Shown here: positions 7,140 to 19,343 of the stretch, piece after piece
Layout of the letters: each line of letters starts with the position of its first letter
Position numbering within the stretch: the stretch's first letter is position 1
NCBI GenBank assembly: GCA_026418615.1
Contig: JAOAAY010000032.1
Span: 1 to 32,278, forward strand
DNA length: 32,278 nt
DNA from: Candidatus Sumerlaeaceae bacterium
GTDB lineage: Bacteria > Sumerlaeota > Sumerlaeia > Sumerlaeales > Sumerlaeaceae
Reading direction: 5' to 3'
The notes under the pieces: generated by a model
What the model saw: only the letters and a program-made list of their open reading frames with translations
Databases searched by the model: none
Told to the model about the DNA's origin: nothing
Translations under genes and position numbers: made by a program

Positions 7140-8168
7140 TCAGTTCGCGCCGCCCTCCAATTTCAGAAATTCGGGCCTGTACGAAGTGATGCCGCGCATG
7201 TACTGAACGCGCTCGAACTGGCCCGGGTTCTCGACGCTCTTCTGGCTCATGCTGCCCTGCATTTGCTCGACGCTTTCGTACTCGTGTTCTTCCATCCAGT
7301 CGCGCATGCCCTGTTCGACATCGCGGATATGCTCGATTCCGTAACGCATGAGAGCGGAGCAGAGCATGGTGACACTGGCGCCTGCCATGAGCATCTTGAG
7401 CACATCGTCGGCCCGGTGGATGCCGCTGGTAGCCGCGAGGCTGCACTTCACGCGCCCGTACAGAATCGCAATCCAGCGCAGCGGCAAACGCAGAGCCTGT
7501 GGCGTGGACAAAATGATATTGGGCCGGATCTCCAGATGCTCCAAGTCAAGATCGGGCTGGTAGAAACGGTTGAACAGCGTCAGGCCGTCGGCCCCGGCAG
7601 CCTCGAGCCGCCGCGCCATGTTGGCCATATTGGTGAAGAACGGGCTGACCTTCACTGCCACGGGGATCGAGACCTCGCCTTTCACCGCGGCCACAATGTC
7701 CAGATAGCGTTGCTCGATGTCGGCCGATGCGGCGTCCATGTCGGCAGGAATCCAGTAGATGTTGAGTTCAATGGCGTCCGCACCCGCCTCCTGCATCTGC
7801 TTGGCGAACTTCGTCCACCCGCCCACGGTCGTGCCGTTGATGCTGCCGATGATCGGGATTTTGACGGCCTTTTTCGCTTTCTCGATATGCTTCAGGTAGC
7901 CTTCGGGGCCCAGTTCGAACTGCGGGACCTCGGGGAAATAGGTTAGCGATTCGGCGAAACTCTCGGTGCCGGCCGTCAGGTGGTGGTAGAGTTCGAGTTT
8001 TTCGAGCGTCAGTTGCTCTTCGAACAGCGAGTAGAGCACAACGGCGGCGGCGCCGGCGTCCTCCATGCGTTTGATATTGGCAATGTCCTCCGAAAGCGGC
8101 TGCGCGGCCGAAACCACCAGCGGCGTCCGCAATTTGAGGCCCATGTAGGTCGTGGTCAGGTCTGTCAT
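7140..8168 (-). CDS. Dihydroorotate dehydrogenase-like flavoprotein (POR-associated)
   Basis: A 342-residue TIM-barrel protein of the DHOD-like group, with the N-terminal LTTTYMGLKLRTPLVVSAAQPL, the strands IPIIGSINGT, DAIELNIYW and IPVAVKVSPF, and GADGLTLFNRFYQPDLD before a phosphate-binding LAATSGIH region. These are FMN-binding features. This class is separate from PyrD and often sits beside a one-chain pyruvate:ferredoxin oxidoreductase, as here: nifJ ends 50 bases upstream on the same strand. Its physiological substrate is not established and pyrimidine synthesis is only one possibility. ATG 8166-8168 has GAGGA about 11 bases upstream. It is the last gene of the hypF-hypC-nifJ operon. 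Confidence 0.85.
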   Translation of the reverse strand: MTDLTTTYMGLKLRTPLVVSAAQPLSEDIANIKRMEDAGAAAVVLYSLFEEQLTLEKLELYHHLTAGTESFAESLTYFPEVPQFELGPEGYLKHIEKAKKAVKIPIIGSINGTTVGGWTKFAKQMQEAGADAIELNIYWIPADMDAASADIEQRYLDIVAAVKGEVSIPVAVKVSPFFTNMANMARRLEAAGADGLTLFNRFYQPDLDLEHLEIRPNIILSTPQALRLPLRWIAILYGRVKCSLAATSGIHRADDVLKMLMAGASVTMLCSALMRYGIEHIRDVEQGMRDWMEEHEYESVEQMQGSMSQKSVENPGQFERVQYMRGITSYRPEFLKLEGGAN

Positions 8169-8218
8169 TGGTTTTGTGTCCTCATCCCTTGAATGGTTTC
8201 GTTGGTGGGCTCGCGCCG

Positions 8219-11792
<3,574 letters not shown>

Positions 11793-11818
<26 letters not shown>

Positions 11819-12062
11819 CGGACAACTCTCCTAACTCATCCATGGTTTTTAGGTATTCGAAAATCTGGCGGGCCTCCGCCTCGTCCACGCGGCTGATGGC
11901 GAAGCCCACATGCACTATCACATAATCGCCCACCGCCGCGTCCGGCACATAGGCGAGGTTGACCTCCTTCATGATGCCGCCAAAACTCACGCGCCCGCTG
12001 CGCCGCAGCGGGTCCGCCGCGTCGCGGATTTCCACAATCTGACCGGGGACCGCCAGACACAT
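11793..12062 (-). CDS. hypC: Hydrogenase assembly chaperone HypC/HupF
   Basis: An 89-residue small chaperone that carries the Fe(CN)2CO unit with HypD and delivers it to the large subunit of [NiFe] hydrogenase. The N-terminal MCLAVPGQIVEI with the essential Cys2 is diagnostic, and the middle holds VGDYVIVHVGFAISRVDEAEA as usual. Its start codon overlaps the hypF stop as TGATG, a typical coupled junction. The last nine codons overlap the start of nifJ in another frame. The hypD and hypE partners and any hydrogenase are not in this window. Confidence 0.95.
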
Positions 12063-14434
12063 CAGCCCTTACCTCCGCCGCCGCGCCACGCCAGCGCCGC
12101 CACCACCTGACCCAGCGCCACTCCGCCGTCATTGGGCGGCACCCGCTGGTGCCAAACCGGCACAAATCCCGCCGCCGACAGCGCCGCCACGGCGCCCTCC
12201 GTCAACAACCGGTTCTGAAAACAGCCGCCCGTCAGCACCACATGCTCCACCCCCGCGTGACGAGCCGCAGAAACAATGCAACGGGTTAACATGGAATGAA
12301 AACCAACGGAAATGAACCGTGCGGGATAACCCTCATGGATGTCCGCAAGAATCGCACGAACCGCTGGCCGCCAGTCTATCACAAAATTCCCGTGTGTCGT
12401 CGTGAAACTGTATTCATAATGAGGACCGTTTAGGTTCTCATTATTCTCTTTGACAAAATCGCGGCAGGTTTCCATGCCGCCGGCGGCGAATTCAAGTTCC
12501 ATCGCAGCCTGTCCCTCAAATGTGGACCGCTGGCGCAAGCCGGCCAGCGACGCGACGGCATCGAAGAGCCTCCCGGCACTGGTCGTGACGGGGCAGTGGA
12601 CGCCCGACTCGAGCATGGCGCGCAGCACGCGCAGTTCCTCCGGCGTGAATGCGCCGAGCGTGGGCAGGTGTTGGAGCGAGAAGACTTCCGGCCCGAGGGT
12701 GTCGAACAACACCGCCAGCGCGGCGCGCCGCGGTTCGCGTGCTGCCGCGTCGCCGCCCGGCAGCCGGAACGGCCGCAAGTGTCCCGCCCGCCGGAACTGT
12801 GGGGAGGATAATTCTGCGATGAGGAATTCGCCGCCCCAAATGGTGCCATCCAAGCCGTAGCCTGTGCCGTCCCACACCACGCCCAAGGCCGGCCCGCGCA
12901 GATCGTTTTCCGCCAGGCACGCGAGCAAATGGGCGTGGTGGTGCTGGACAGCCCTGACCGGCAGGCCCAGCGAGCGGGCGTAGTGCGTCGAATGGTAATC
13001 CGGATGAAGATCGCAGGCCGCGACGGACGGGCTCGCTCCGTAAAGCCCCTGCAAACTTGCCGCCGTGCGCACGAACGCCTCGTGCGACTCGGCCGTGTCG
13101 AGATCGCCAATGTGTTGGCTCAGCACCACGCCCCCCGCGGCCGTAAGGGCCACCGTGTTTTTCAGGTGTGCGCCCGCGGCGAAGATGGTCTCACCCTCGG
13201 CAACCAGCCCCGGCAGCATCACCGGCAGCGGCGCGTAGCCACGCGCCCGCCGCAGGACCTGCTCGCGTCCACACAGGACCCGCACCACGGAGTCGTCCAC
13301 CGCGCGGGCGATGGGCCGATCGTGCACGAGCAGCCAGTCGGCAATCGCGCCCAGCCGGACCGCCGCCTCGCGCTCGTCCGTGCAGATGGGCTCGTCGCTC
13401 AAATTGCCGCTCGTCGCCACCAGCGGCAACCCGGCCTCGCGCAGCAGAAGGTGGTGCAACGGTGTGTAGGGCAGCATGACCCCTAGCGAAGGATTGTCCG
13501 GCGCCACCTCGGCCGCCACCGGGGCGTCCGTCCGGCGCGCCATCAAAACAATGGGTGATTCGGGCGAGGCGAGCAGTCGCTCCTCGGAGGCCGACACGAC
13601 GCACAAACGGCGCGCCCAACCCATATCCGGAACCATGAGGGCCAGCGGCTTGGCCTCCCGGCGCTTGCGCTCGCGCAGCCGGCGCACGGCGCCCCCCTGC
13701 GCCGCGTCCGCCATCAGGTGAAAACCGCCTAAACCCTTGACAGCGACGATCTCTCCCCGCCGCAGGGCCGCGGCCGCAGCCCGCAACGCCTCGTGCCCGG
13801 AGGCCGCAACCTCACCGGCGACGACGCCGCGCCAGAGCGCCAGCCGCGGCCCGCATGCCGGACAGGCGATCGGCTGCGCATGAAACCGCCTATCCAGAGG
13901 ATTATTGTACTCGGTAGCGCAGTCGGCGCACATGGCAAAACGGCGCATGGTGGTGTTTGGCCGGTCATACGGCAGCGCTTCGATGATCGAGTAACGGGGC
14001 CCGCAGTTGGTGCAGTTGATGAAAGGGTACAGATAGCGCCGGTCGGCGGGGTCAAACATTTCCCGGAGACAGTCCGCGCAGACGGCCACATCGGGCATCA
14101 CAACCGCCGTTCGCGGCCCGCACTCGTCGCTCTCGCGGATTTCAAATGGTCCCAGACCCGCCGGTTCGAGCAGGCTCCATTCAAGGCTTTGAATGGATGC
14201 CCGGGGCGGCGCCTGGGTGCGCAGGCGCGTCAGAAAATCGTCCAGCGCCCCGGCCATGCCCTCAACCTCCAGAAACACTCCCTGCGCGGAGTTGACAACC
14301 CAACCGCCAAGGCCGGCTTCCCGGGCCAGACGATAGACGAAAGGCCGAAATCCGACCCCCTGCACGACGCCCCGGATCACCACCCGCAGCCGCCGCAGGC
14401 CGCCCGTGTCGCCTGTCATCGTCATGGCCGACAT
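12062..14434 (-). CDS. hypF: Carbamoyltransferase HypF (hydrogenase maturation)
   Basis: A 790-residue enzyme that uses carbamoyl phosphate and ATP to load a carbamoyl group onto HypE, the source of the cyanide ligands of [NiFe] hydrogenase. Domains in order: acylphosphatase (VQGVGFRPFVYRLA), two zinc fingers (CADC with CTNC, then CADC with CPAC, about residues 107-190), a YrdC-like domain, and a Kae1-like C-terminal domain with QHHHAHLLACLAE and DGTGYGLDGTIWGGEF. ATG 14432-14434 is preferred because GGGG lies 5 bases before it; GTG 14438 or a later ATG are alternatives. A locally AT-rich patch (about 12270-12460) encodes the variable segment before IDWRPAVRAI. Confidence 0.97.
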   Translation of the reverse strand: MSAMTMTGDTGGLRRLRVVIRGVVQGVGFRPFVYRLAREAGLGGWVVNSAQGVFLEVEGMAGALDDFLTRLRTQAPPRASIQSLEWSLLEPAGLGPFEIRESDECGPRTAVVMPDVAVCADCLREMFDPADRRYLYPFINCTNCGPRYSIIEALPYDRPNTTMRRFAMCADCATEYNNPLDRRFHAQPIACPACGPRLALWRGVVAGEVAASGHEALRAAAAALRRGEIVAVKGLGGFHLMADAAQGGAVRRLRERKRREAKPLALMVPDMGWARRLCVVSASEERLLASPESPIVLMARRTDAPVAAEVAPDNPSLGVMLPYTPLHHLLLREAGLPLVATSGNLSDEPICTDEREAAVRLGAIADWLLVHDRPIARAVDDSVVRVLCGREQVLRRARGYAPLPVMLPGLVAEGETIFAAGAHLKNTVALTAAGGVVLSQHIGDLDTAESHEAFVRTAASLQGLYGASPSVAACDLHPDYHSTHYARSLGLPVRAVQHHHAHLLACLAENDLRGPALGVVWDGTGYGLDGTIWGGEFLIAELSSPQFRRAGHLRPFRLPGGDAAAREPRRAALAVLFDTLGPEVFSLQHLPTLGAFTPEELRVLRAMLESGVHCPVTTSAGRLFDAVASLAGLRQRSTFEGQAAMELEFAAGGMETCRDFVKENNENLNGPHYEYSFTTTHGNFVIDWRPAVRAILADIHEGYPARFISVGFHSMLTRCIVSAARHAGVEHVVLTGGCFQNRLLTEGAVAALSAAGFVPVWHQRVPPNDGGVALGQVVAALAWRGGGGKG

Positions 14435-14508
14435 GATCACCCCGACGGGCGACGCCGATGCAAACCCGATTCACGCCGCCCGCCTGTGTAGCCATCCGGA
14501 AGTCGCAT

Positions 14509-14532
14509 AATTGGACCGATTTTGGCCTAATT
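14509..14532. promoter_or_regulatory. Imperfect inverted repeat between hypF and the PAS kinase gene
   Basis: AATTGGACC (14509-14517) and GGCCTAATT (14524-14532) match as inverted copies in 7 of 9 positions around a 6-base GATTTT spacer. The site is AT-rich in a GC-rich neighbourhood and lies in the shared upstream region of the divergent hypF operon and kinase gene. It may be an operator or part of a promoter. Confidence 0.35.
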
Positions 14533-14649
14533 GTGTGTCGAATGGAGTGTCAGCATCGTGGGCTTTGTCCCATAATCAGGTTCGGTCGGGGGTTGGGCAC
14601 CTGAGTCAGGATCCTTTCCCTCGGCCATGGTCTTTTGCGAGGTTTCGCT

Positions 14650-15801
14650 ATGGGGACCGACCACGATAAGTCAGGGAAGGTTGCGCTGCCTGAGCGGTTA
14701 ACGCATCGGGAGTCTGTCCGGCAGGGCCAAGCGTTGGTGCGCGAGTTGGGACTCCAGCCGATGCTCAACGCCGTGCCCAATATCGTATTGGTGCTCAACG
14801 AGCAACGCCAGATCATTTATGCCAACCGGGCGCTGCTCAGCCTCCTCGGCTTGGATGACACCGAGTGCGTCTGCGGCCTGCGGCCGGGCGAAGTGCTCGA
14901 CTGTGTTCATGCCTCTGAAAGCGATGGCGGCTGCGGTACGACCGAGTTTTGCTCCACTTGCGGCATCATGAAAGCCGCCGTTTCGAGCCAGCGACGACAA
15001 CAGAGCGTCGAAGAATGCCGCGTCACCCTCAAAAATGGCGATGCGCTCGACCTGTTGGTCTGGGCTACCCCCCTCCACTTGGGCGACCGCACGCTCTCGG
15101 TCTTCGCTATTCAGGACATCAGCCACGAAAAACGCCGGCGCGCCTTGGAACGCATTTTCTTTCATGACATCCTCAACACGGCCGGCGGAGTGCGCGGCCT
15201 TGCTCACCTGCTGGCCAGCGCCGACGCCGGGGAACTCGACCACCTGCGGGAGCGCATCATCCGACTCAGCAGCAAACTCGTCGAGGAAATCGCCGCCCAG
15301 CGCGAACTGCTCGCCGCAGAAACAGGTGACCTACAAGTCCAACTGCAGAAGGTTCGATCGCTCGCTCTGCTGCACGAGGTGCATGACAACTATCGCGACC
15401 AGCCGGAAGCGCTCGATAAGGTGCTCTTGATTGACCCTGATTCTTCGTCCGTGGAGTTCACCAGCGATTCAACCCTGCTGCGACGGGTCCTCTGCAACAT
15501 GGTCAAGAACGCCCTCGAAGCCTCACATGCCGGCGAGACAGTGACGATGGGCTGCGCAGCGCGGGATCACTGGGTTGAGTTTCGCGTTCACAATCCTGCC
15601 GTCATGCCGCGCGAGTCGCAGTTGCAGATCTTTCAACGCTCCTTCAGCACAAAAGGCGCCGGACGCGGACTTGGCACTTACAGCATCAAGTTGCTGACCG
15701 AGCGCTATCTCAAGGGGCAGGTGGGTTTCGAATCCGCCGATGGGACCGGCACGACCTTCTTCGTCCGCTACCCGGTGATCTTTCCGGCGCCGGTGGATTG
15801 A
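14650..15801 (+). CDS. PAS sensor histidine kinase with a cysteine cluster
   Basis: A 383-residue soluble kinase without membrane segments. The PAS domain, about residues 40-155, contains seven cysteines (73, 75, 85, 95, 101, 104, 123), including GGCGTTEFCSTCGI, a spacing that suggests bound metal, an iron-sulfur cluster or redox-active thiols. The dimerisation helix FFHDILNTAGGV carries the phosphorylated H172. The ATPase domain shows NMVKNALEA (N287) and FSTKGAGRGLGTYSIKLL. ATG 14650 has GAGG 7 bases upstream; a TTG at 14635 is the alternative. No response regulator is beside it. Its divergent position to hypF-hypC-nifJ suggests redox or oxygen control of that operon, which is inference. 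Confidence 0.85.
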   Translation: MGTDHDKSGKVALPERLTHRESVRQGQALVRELGLQPMLNAVPNIVLVLNEQRQIIYANRALLSLLGLDDTECVCGLRPGEVLDCVHASESDGGCGTTEFCSTCGIMKAAVSSQRRQQSVEECRVTLKNGDALDLLVWATPLHLGDRTLSVFAIQDISHEKRRRALERIFFHDILNTAGGVRGLAHLLASADAGELDHLRERIIRLSSKLVEEIAAQRELLAAETGDLQVQLQKVRSLALLHEVHDNYRDQPEALDKVLLIDPDSSSVEFTSDSTLLRRVLCNMVKNALEASHAGETVTMGCAARDHWVEFRVHNPAVMPRESQLQIFQRSFSTKGAGRGLGTYSIKLLTERYLKGQVGFESADGTGTTFFVRYPVIFPAPVD

Positions 15802-15817
15802 AAAAAATGATACAAGG

Positions 15818-15895
15818 TGGGGTGGATAGTCGGATTTGAACCGACGACCTCCAGAGCCACAATCTGGCGTTCTAACCAACTGAACTATACCCACC
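15818..15895 (-). tRNA. tRNA-His (anticodon GTG)
   Basis: The minus strand gives a complete tRNA with acceptor GTGGGTA paired to TATCCAC and the anticodon arm CCAGA-TTGTGGC-TCTGG (anticodon GTG). The extra 5' G (base 15895) opposite C73 is the histidine identity element. The CCA end is encoded at 15818-15820. The T-arm GGTTCAAATCC is normal. Confidence 0.97.
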
Positions 15896-16059
15896 ACACG
15901 AGGCCGCAAGTGCTTTACTCGCGCTCGCAGGGGCTATTCGAGCGGCCGCAAACCTGCGCTGGCCGGCTTATCAGATTCGCCATTGAACCGATGACCTTGG
16001 GCGCGCGATGGTAAGGACATCGGGCAAATCTGGCAGGAAGGGCAAGGCACAAACGACCC

Positions 16060-16953
16060 ATGGCCGAGAATGTCAAGGCGCTACGGCGCCGGCTGCGTTC
16101 CGTCAAAAACACCAAACAGATCACGCGCGCGATGGAGATGGTCAGCGCGGCCAAACTTCGGCGCGCAGAGGAATTGCTGCGGGCAGGGCGGCCTTACGCG
16201 GCGAAGTTGCAGGAATTTCTTGGCCATCTCGCGGCTTCAGCCACCACCGACCATCCTTATTTCGAACTTCGCGAGGTGGCGCACCGCACGCTCGTCCTCG
16301 TGACGGCCGATCGCGGTCTCGCCGGCGCGTTTAACAATGCGCTGATCAAGCGCGCCGAGGCCGTTCTGCGTCAGCCCGGCGCCCCGCCCACCTCGCTCGT
16401 GTGCCTTGGCCGCAAAGGCTACGACTATTTCCGCAATCGCGAGTGGCCGATCGCGTTTCAGGTGACGGATTTTGCCGGCCGCTGCAGCGGTGCCCGGGCT
16501 GCGGAAATTGCCGATCGCCTTGCGGGCGCCTTCATCGCGCGCGAAACCGACGAAATCCTGGTCCTGGCCAACACCTTCGTTTCGATGCTCGTTTACCGCC
16601 CCATCGCCTTCAAATTATTGCCGCTCGACCCTGCCGAGTTGCTCGGCGGCGCGGAAGATGACGCTCACGGGCACGGAGTGCATCACCCCCCCACGGATTA
16701 TATTCTCGAACCCAGCCCGGCTGCCGTGTTTGCCAGCATCCTGCCGCGGTATGTGCGCAGCCGACTCTACATGACCCTGTTGGACAGTTTCACAGCCGAG
16801 CACAGCGCACGCCGCACGGCTATGAACAGTGCCACGAAAAACTGCGGCGAACTCATTGATTCGCTTTCGCTGCGTATGAACAAGGCACGACAGGCGGCCA
16901 TTACGAAAGAGATCCTTGAGGTGGTGGCCGGCGCTGACGCGCTCAAGGGCTGA
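16060..16953 (+). CDS. atpG: ATP synthase gamma subunit
   Basis: A 297-residue central-stalk subunit of F1Fo ATP synthase that rotates inside the alpha3-beta3 ring. The N-terminal LRRRLRSVKNTKQITRAMEM is the diagnostic coiled-coil, VTADRGLAGAFNNALIK follows, and the C-terminal SATKNCGELIDSLSLRMNKARQAAITKEI completes the stalk; length is normal. An AGGAAGGG stretch about 16 bases upstream is a weak ribosome site, but the start fits the family. The gene is not next to other atp genes: upstream is tRNA-His and a kinase, downstream a DUF3299 protein. Confidence 0.96.
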   Translation: MAENVKALRRRLRSVKNTKQITRAMEMVSAAKLRRAEELLRAGRPYAAKLQEFLGHLAASATTDHPYFELREVAHRTLVLVTADRGLAGAFNNALIKRAEAVLRQPGAPPTSLVCLGRKGYDYFRNREWPIAFQVTDFAGRCSGARAAEIADRLAGAFIARETDEILVLANTFVSMLVYRPIAFKLLPLDPAELLGGAEDDAHGHGVHHPPTDYILEPSPAAVFASILPRYVRSRLYMTLLDSFTAEHSARRTAMNSATKNCGELIDSLSLRMNKARQAAITKEILEVVAGADALKG

Positions 16954-16992
16954 CCTCTCGCCCGCAACCGGGCCGATCCCCACCATGACAGC

Positions 16993-17700
16993 ATGAGCCC
17001 CGCGTCCCAGCCCGGAATCAGCCGCACGGCCTTGGCGTTGCGCTGGGTCGCGCTCCTTGCCGTGGCTGTGGCCGCGGGGGTCTTGGCCATGGACTGGTTC
17101 CGCCCCGTGCCCGTGCCCCAACACTTTTCTGTGCCGCCGCCCGCGACGACCCCTCCGGCGGCAGGCAAGCCGTTTCTTGTCCGCCACCGTCCGGCCGAAT
17201 CCTCAGCGACGGTTGCCGCTCAGGAGCCGCCGCCCGCCTCCTTTCACCCAACCGTCGAAAACGGCCGTGAGTACCAACCGGTGTCATTCCGAAAACTGGC
17301 GGGGTTCCCCTGTCCGGTAGCCGCTGACGAGGCCACTACGCTGCCCGCCGGTCTGATTCCCCCCGAAATTCAGGCGCTCCATGGCCAACAGGTCGAAGTG
17401 ATCGGGTTCATGGTGCCCCTCGAGACAGAGGGCGCCAAGGTCAAATCGTTTGCCCTCGTCAAAGACCGGATGCTGTGTTGCTTCGGCGTGATCCCGAAAC
17501 TCAACGAATGGATTCTTGTGCAGATGCGCGACGGCGCCTCGGCCAACTATTTTCCCGATCAGCCTGTCCGCGTGCTGGGTCGTCTGGATGTCGGGGAATA
17601 TTCCGCTGGCGAAAGCGTGCTGGGTCTTTACCGCATGGAGGCCGACAATTTGCACGGGCCGCGCCGCCAGCCCGTGCCCCGGCCGCCGGGTGGCGGATGA
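16993..17700 (+). CDS. DUF3299 domain protein with N-terminal membrane anchor
   Basis: A 235-residue protein with one membrane segment (ALRWVALLAVAVAAGVLAM, about residues 15-33), a Pro/Ala-rich linker, and a C-terminal DUF3299-type domain: GQQVEVIGFMVPLE, then KSFALVKDRMLCCFGVIPKLNEW and a final VRVLGRLDVGEY strand. DUF3299 proteins are small exported domains, sometimes linked to metal or envelope transport, whose function is not established. The CC pair at the domain centre is notable. The gene follows atpG by 39 bases on the same strand and precedes a parvulin gene, so it is probably co-transcribed. Confidence 0.75.
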   Translation: MSPASQPGISRTALALRWVALLAVAVAAGVLAMDWFRPVPVPQHFSVPPPATTPPAAGKPFLVRHRPAESSATVAAQEPPPASFHPTVENGREYQPVSFRKLAGFPCPVAADEATTLPAGLIPPEIQALHGQQVEVIGFMVPLETEGAKVKSFALVKDRMLCCFGVIPKLNEWILVQMRDGASANYFPDQPVRVLGRLDVGEYSAGESVLGLYRMEADNLHGPRRQPVPRPPGGG

Positions 17701-17762
17701 ATTCGACGCGTCGCCGTTTGTCCTGCGTCTCAAACCTACACACCATCGCGGAGGTTCCCGCC

Positions 17763-18050
17763 ATGCCGACAGAAGTGCGCGCCAGCCATATCCTTGTCAA
17801 AACCGAGCAGGAAGCGCTCAACCTGAAGAAAAAGATTGATAGCGGCGAGGAAAAGTTCCACCGGCTGGCCAAACGGTTCAGCCAATGCCCCAGCGGGCGC
17901 GACGGCGGCGACCTCGGTTTTTTCAAGCGCGGCATGATGGTGCCGGAGTTTGAGGAGGTCGCCTTCGGCTCCGCGATCGGCAAGGTCAGCCAACCCGTCA
18001 AGACCCAGTTCGGCTATCACCTGATCCTGGTCACCGAAACCCGCGACTGA
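17763..18050 (+). CDS. ppiC: Parvulin-type peptidyl-prolyl isomerase
   Basis: A 95-residue single-domain isomerase for Xaa-Pro bonds, without a signal peptide and so cytoplasmic. Family motifs are RASHILVKTEQEA, LAKRFSQCPSGRDGGDLGFF, MVPEFEEVAF and QFGYHLILV. The size matches the minimal parvulin PpiC of Escherichia coli. ATG 17763 has GGAGG (17750-17754) 8 bases upstream. It follows the DUF3299 gene by 62 bases. Confidence 0.93.
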   Translation: MPTEVRASHILVKTEQEALNLKKKIDSGEEKFHRLAKRFSQCPSGRDGGDLGFFKRGMMVPEFEEVAFGSAIGKVSQPVKTQFGYHLILVTETRD

Positions 18051-18142
18051 TCGCCTCGCTCCGGACGCGGACCCACTATTGTGGTTGCTTTCGCTGTCGC
18101 CTGTCCGTAGGCAATCAGGTCGTTCAGGTGGGATGGACCTAA

Positions 18143-19321
18143 GTGACGACGGGCGACTCGAAAGCATTAGGTGGTGGTTGGCCACCCTTGGCCAACCAAG
18201 AGTGGTACTTGGAGGGATTTACTGACAACCCTCCCGTGTTGCGTCGCTTGCCGGTTCGTCCGTTTCCCTTCCGGATTGGTCGCAGCGCCGATCTCGAACT
18301 GCGACTGAATTTCAGCAATGTCTCCCGGATTCACGCCGAGATTTTTCTGCGCGGCGACACGCTGATGGTGCGGGATCTGCGCAGCACGAACGGCACCTTC
18401 GTCAACCATCAGTTGATCCGCGAAGCCACGCCCCTACAGGTGGGCGACATCTTGGGCATCGGTGATTTCGAATTCCGGCTTCTGGTCGCTTCCGAGGACC
18501 CCAACGAGGCAATGGCCGCCACGCAGGTGCGCCAGCGCCCACCGGGGGCCGGCTACCTGACCAGCCTCGGCGCCTTCGAAGAAATGATGAAGAGCGAGGC
18601 GGTTCTGCCCCTCTTCCAGCCGATTGTCGGCATTCACGACAGCCAACTGTTCGCCCATGAGTTGCTCGGGCGGGGTTCCATGGCCGGCCTCGTCAATACA
18701 CCTCGTGAACTGTTTGCTATCGCCTCGGGCATGGGCATCGAGGATAAACTCAGCGCCCTGTTCCGCGCCAAAGGTGTCGAAGCCGTTGCGGACAGCCCCC
18801 GGGTGACCAATCTTTTCATGAACATCCACCCCCGCGAGATGCTCTCGCCGCGCGAGTTTGTCCGTAACCTTGAGGCCGTGCGTAACAAGCATCCCCGGCT
18901 CAATCTCACCATCGAAATCAACGAAAACGCCGTCGCGGGCGTCACAGAGATTAAGTCCCTGCGCGACGACCTCCACTCGGTCGGCATCGGACTGGCCTAC
19001 GACGATTTCGGCGTTGGCCAGCCGCGCCTCGTGGAACTGGCCCAAGTCCCCCCGGATTACCTGAAATTCGATATCAGCCTCGTGCAAGACATCCACGAAG
19101 CGCCCGCTCAGTTGCAGCAGATGGTCGCCATGCTCGTCAAATTTGCCGACGATGTCGGCTCGAAGTGCATTGCTGAGGGCATCGAGTCGCCCTTCGAGGC
19201 CGAGACCTGCCGCCAACTCGGATTCCACTTCGGTCAGGGGTACCACTTTGGCCGCCCCGTCCCCGCCGCCGAGATTGACAACGAAGAGGGCAGCGAGGAC
19301 ACCCTGAAAAACTCCTCATAA
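18143..19321 (+). CDS. FHA-EAL two-domain signalling protein
   Basis: A 392-residue protein with an FHA domain (about 30-115: FRIGRSADLEL, SNVSRIHAEI and LRSTNGTFVN), which binds phosphothreonine peptides, and an EAL domain (about 150-375), the cyclic-di-GMP phosphodiesterase fold. Likely EAL metal and catalytic positions are retained: E173 (HELLGRG), N227, E258, D287-D288 (YDDFGVG), K308 (LKFD), E345 (AEGIES) and Q365. The EAL signature itself is ELL and loop 6 has QPRL in place of the usual SSL, so activity is likely but not certain. It links protein phosphorylation to c-di-GMP. GTG 18143 follows an in-frame stop and is the earliest start; no kinase is adjacent. Confidence 0.85.
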   Translation: MTTGDSKALGGGWPPLANQEWYLEGFTDNPPVLRRLPVRPFPFRIGRSADLELRLNFSNVSRIHAEIFLRGDTLMVRDLRSTNGTFVNHQLIREATPLQVGDILGIGDFEFRLLVASEDPNEAMAATQVRQRPPGAGYLTSLGAFEEMMKSEAVLPLFQPIVGIHDSQLFAHELLGRGSMAGLVNTPRELFAIASGMGIEDKLSALFRAKGVEAVADSPRVTNLFMNIHPREMLSPREFVRNLEAVRNKHPRLNLTIEINENAVAGVTEIKSLRDDLHSVGIGLAYDDFGVGQPRLVELAQVPPDYLKFDISLVQDIHEAPAQLQQMVAMLVKFADDVGSKCIAEGIESPFEAETCRQLGFHFGQGYHFGRPVPAAEIDNEEGSEDTLKNSS

Positions 19322-19343
19322 AAGTTCGGGCGCAGCCGAAGTC

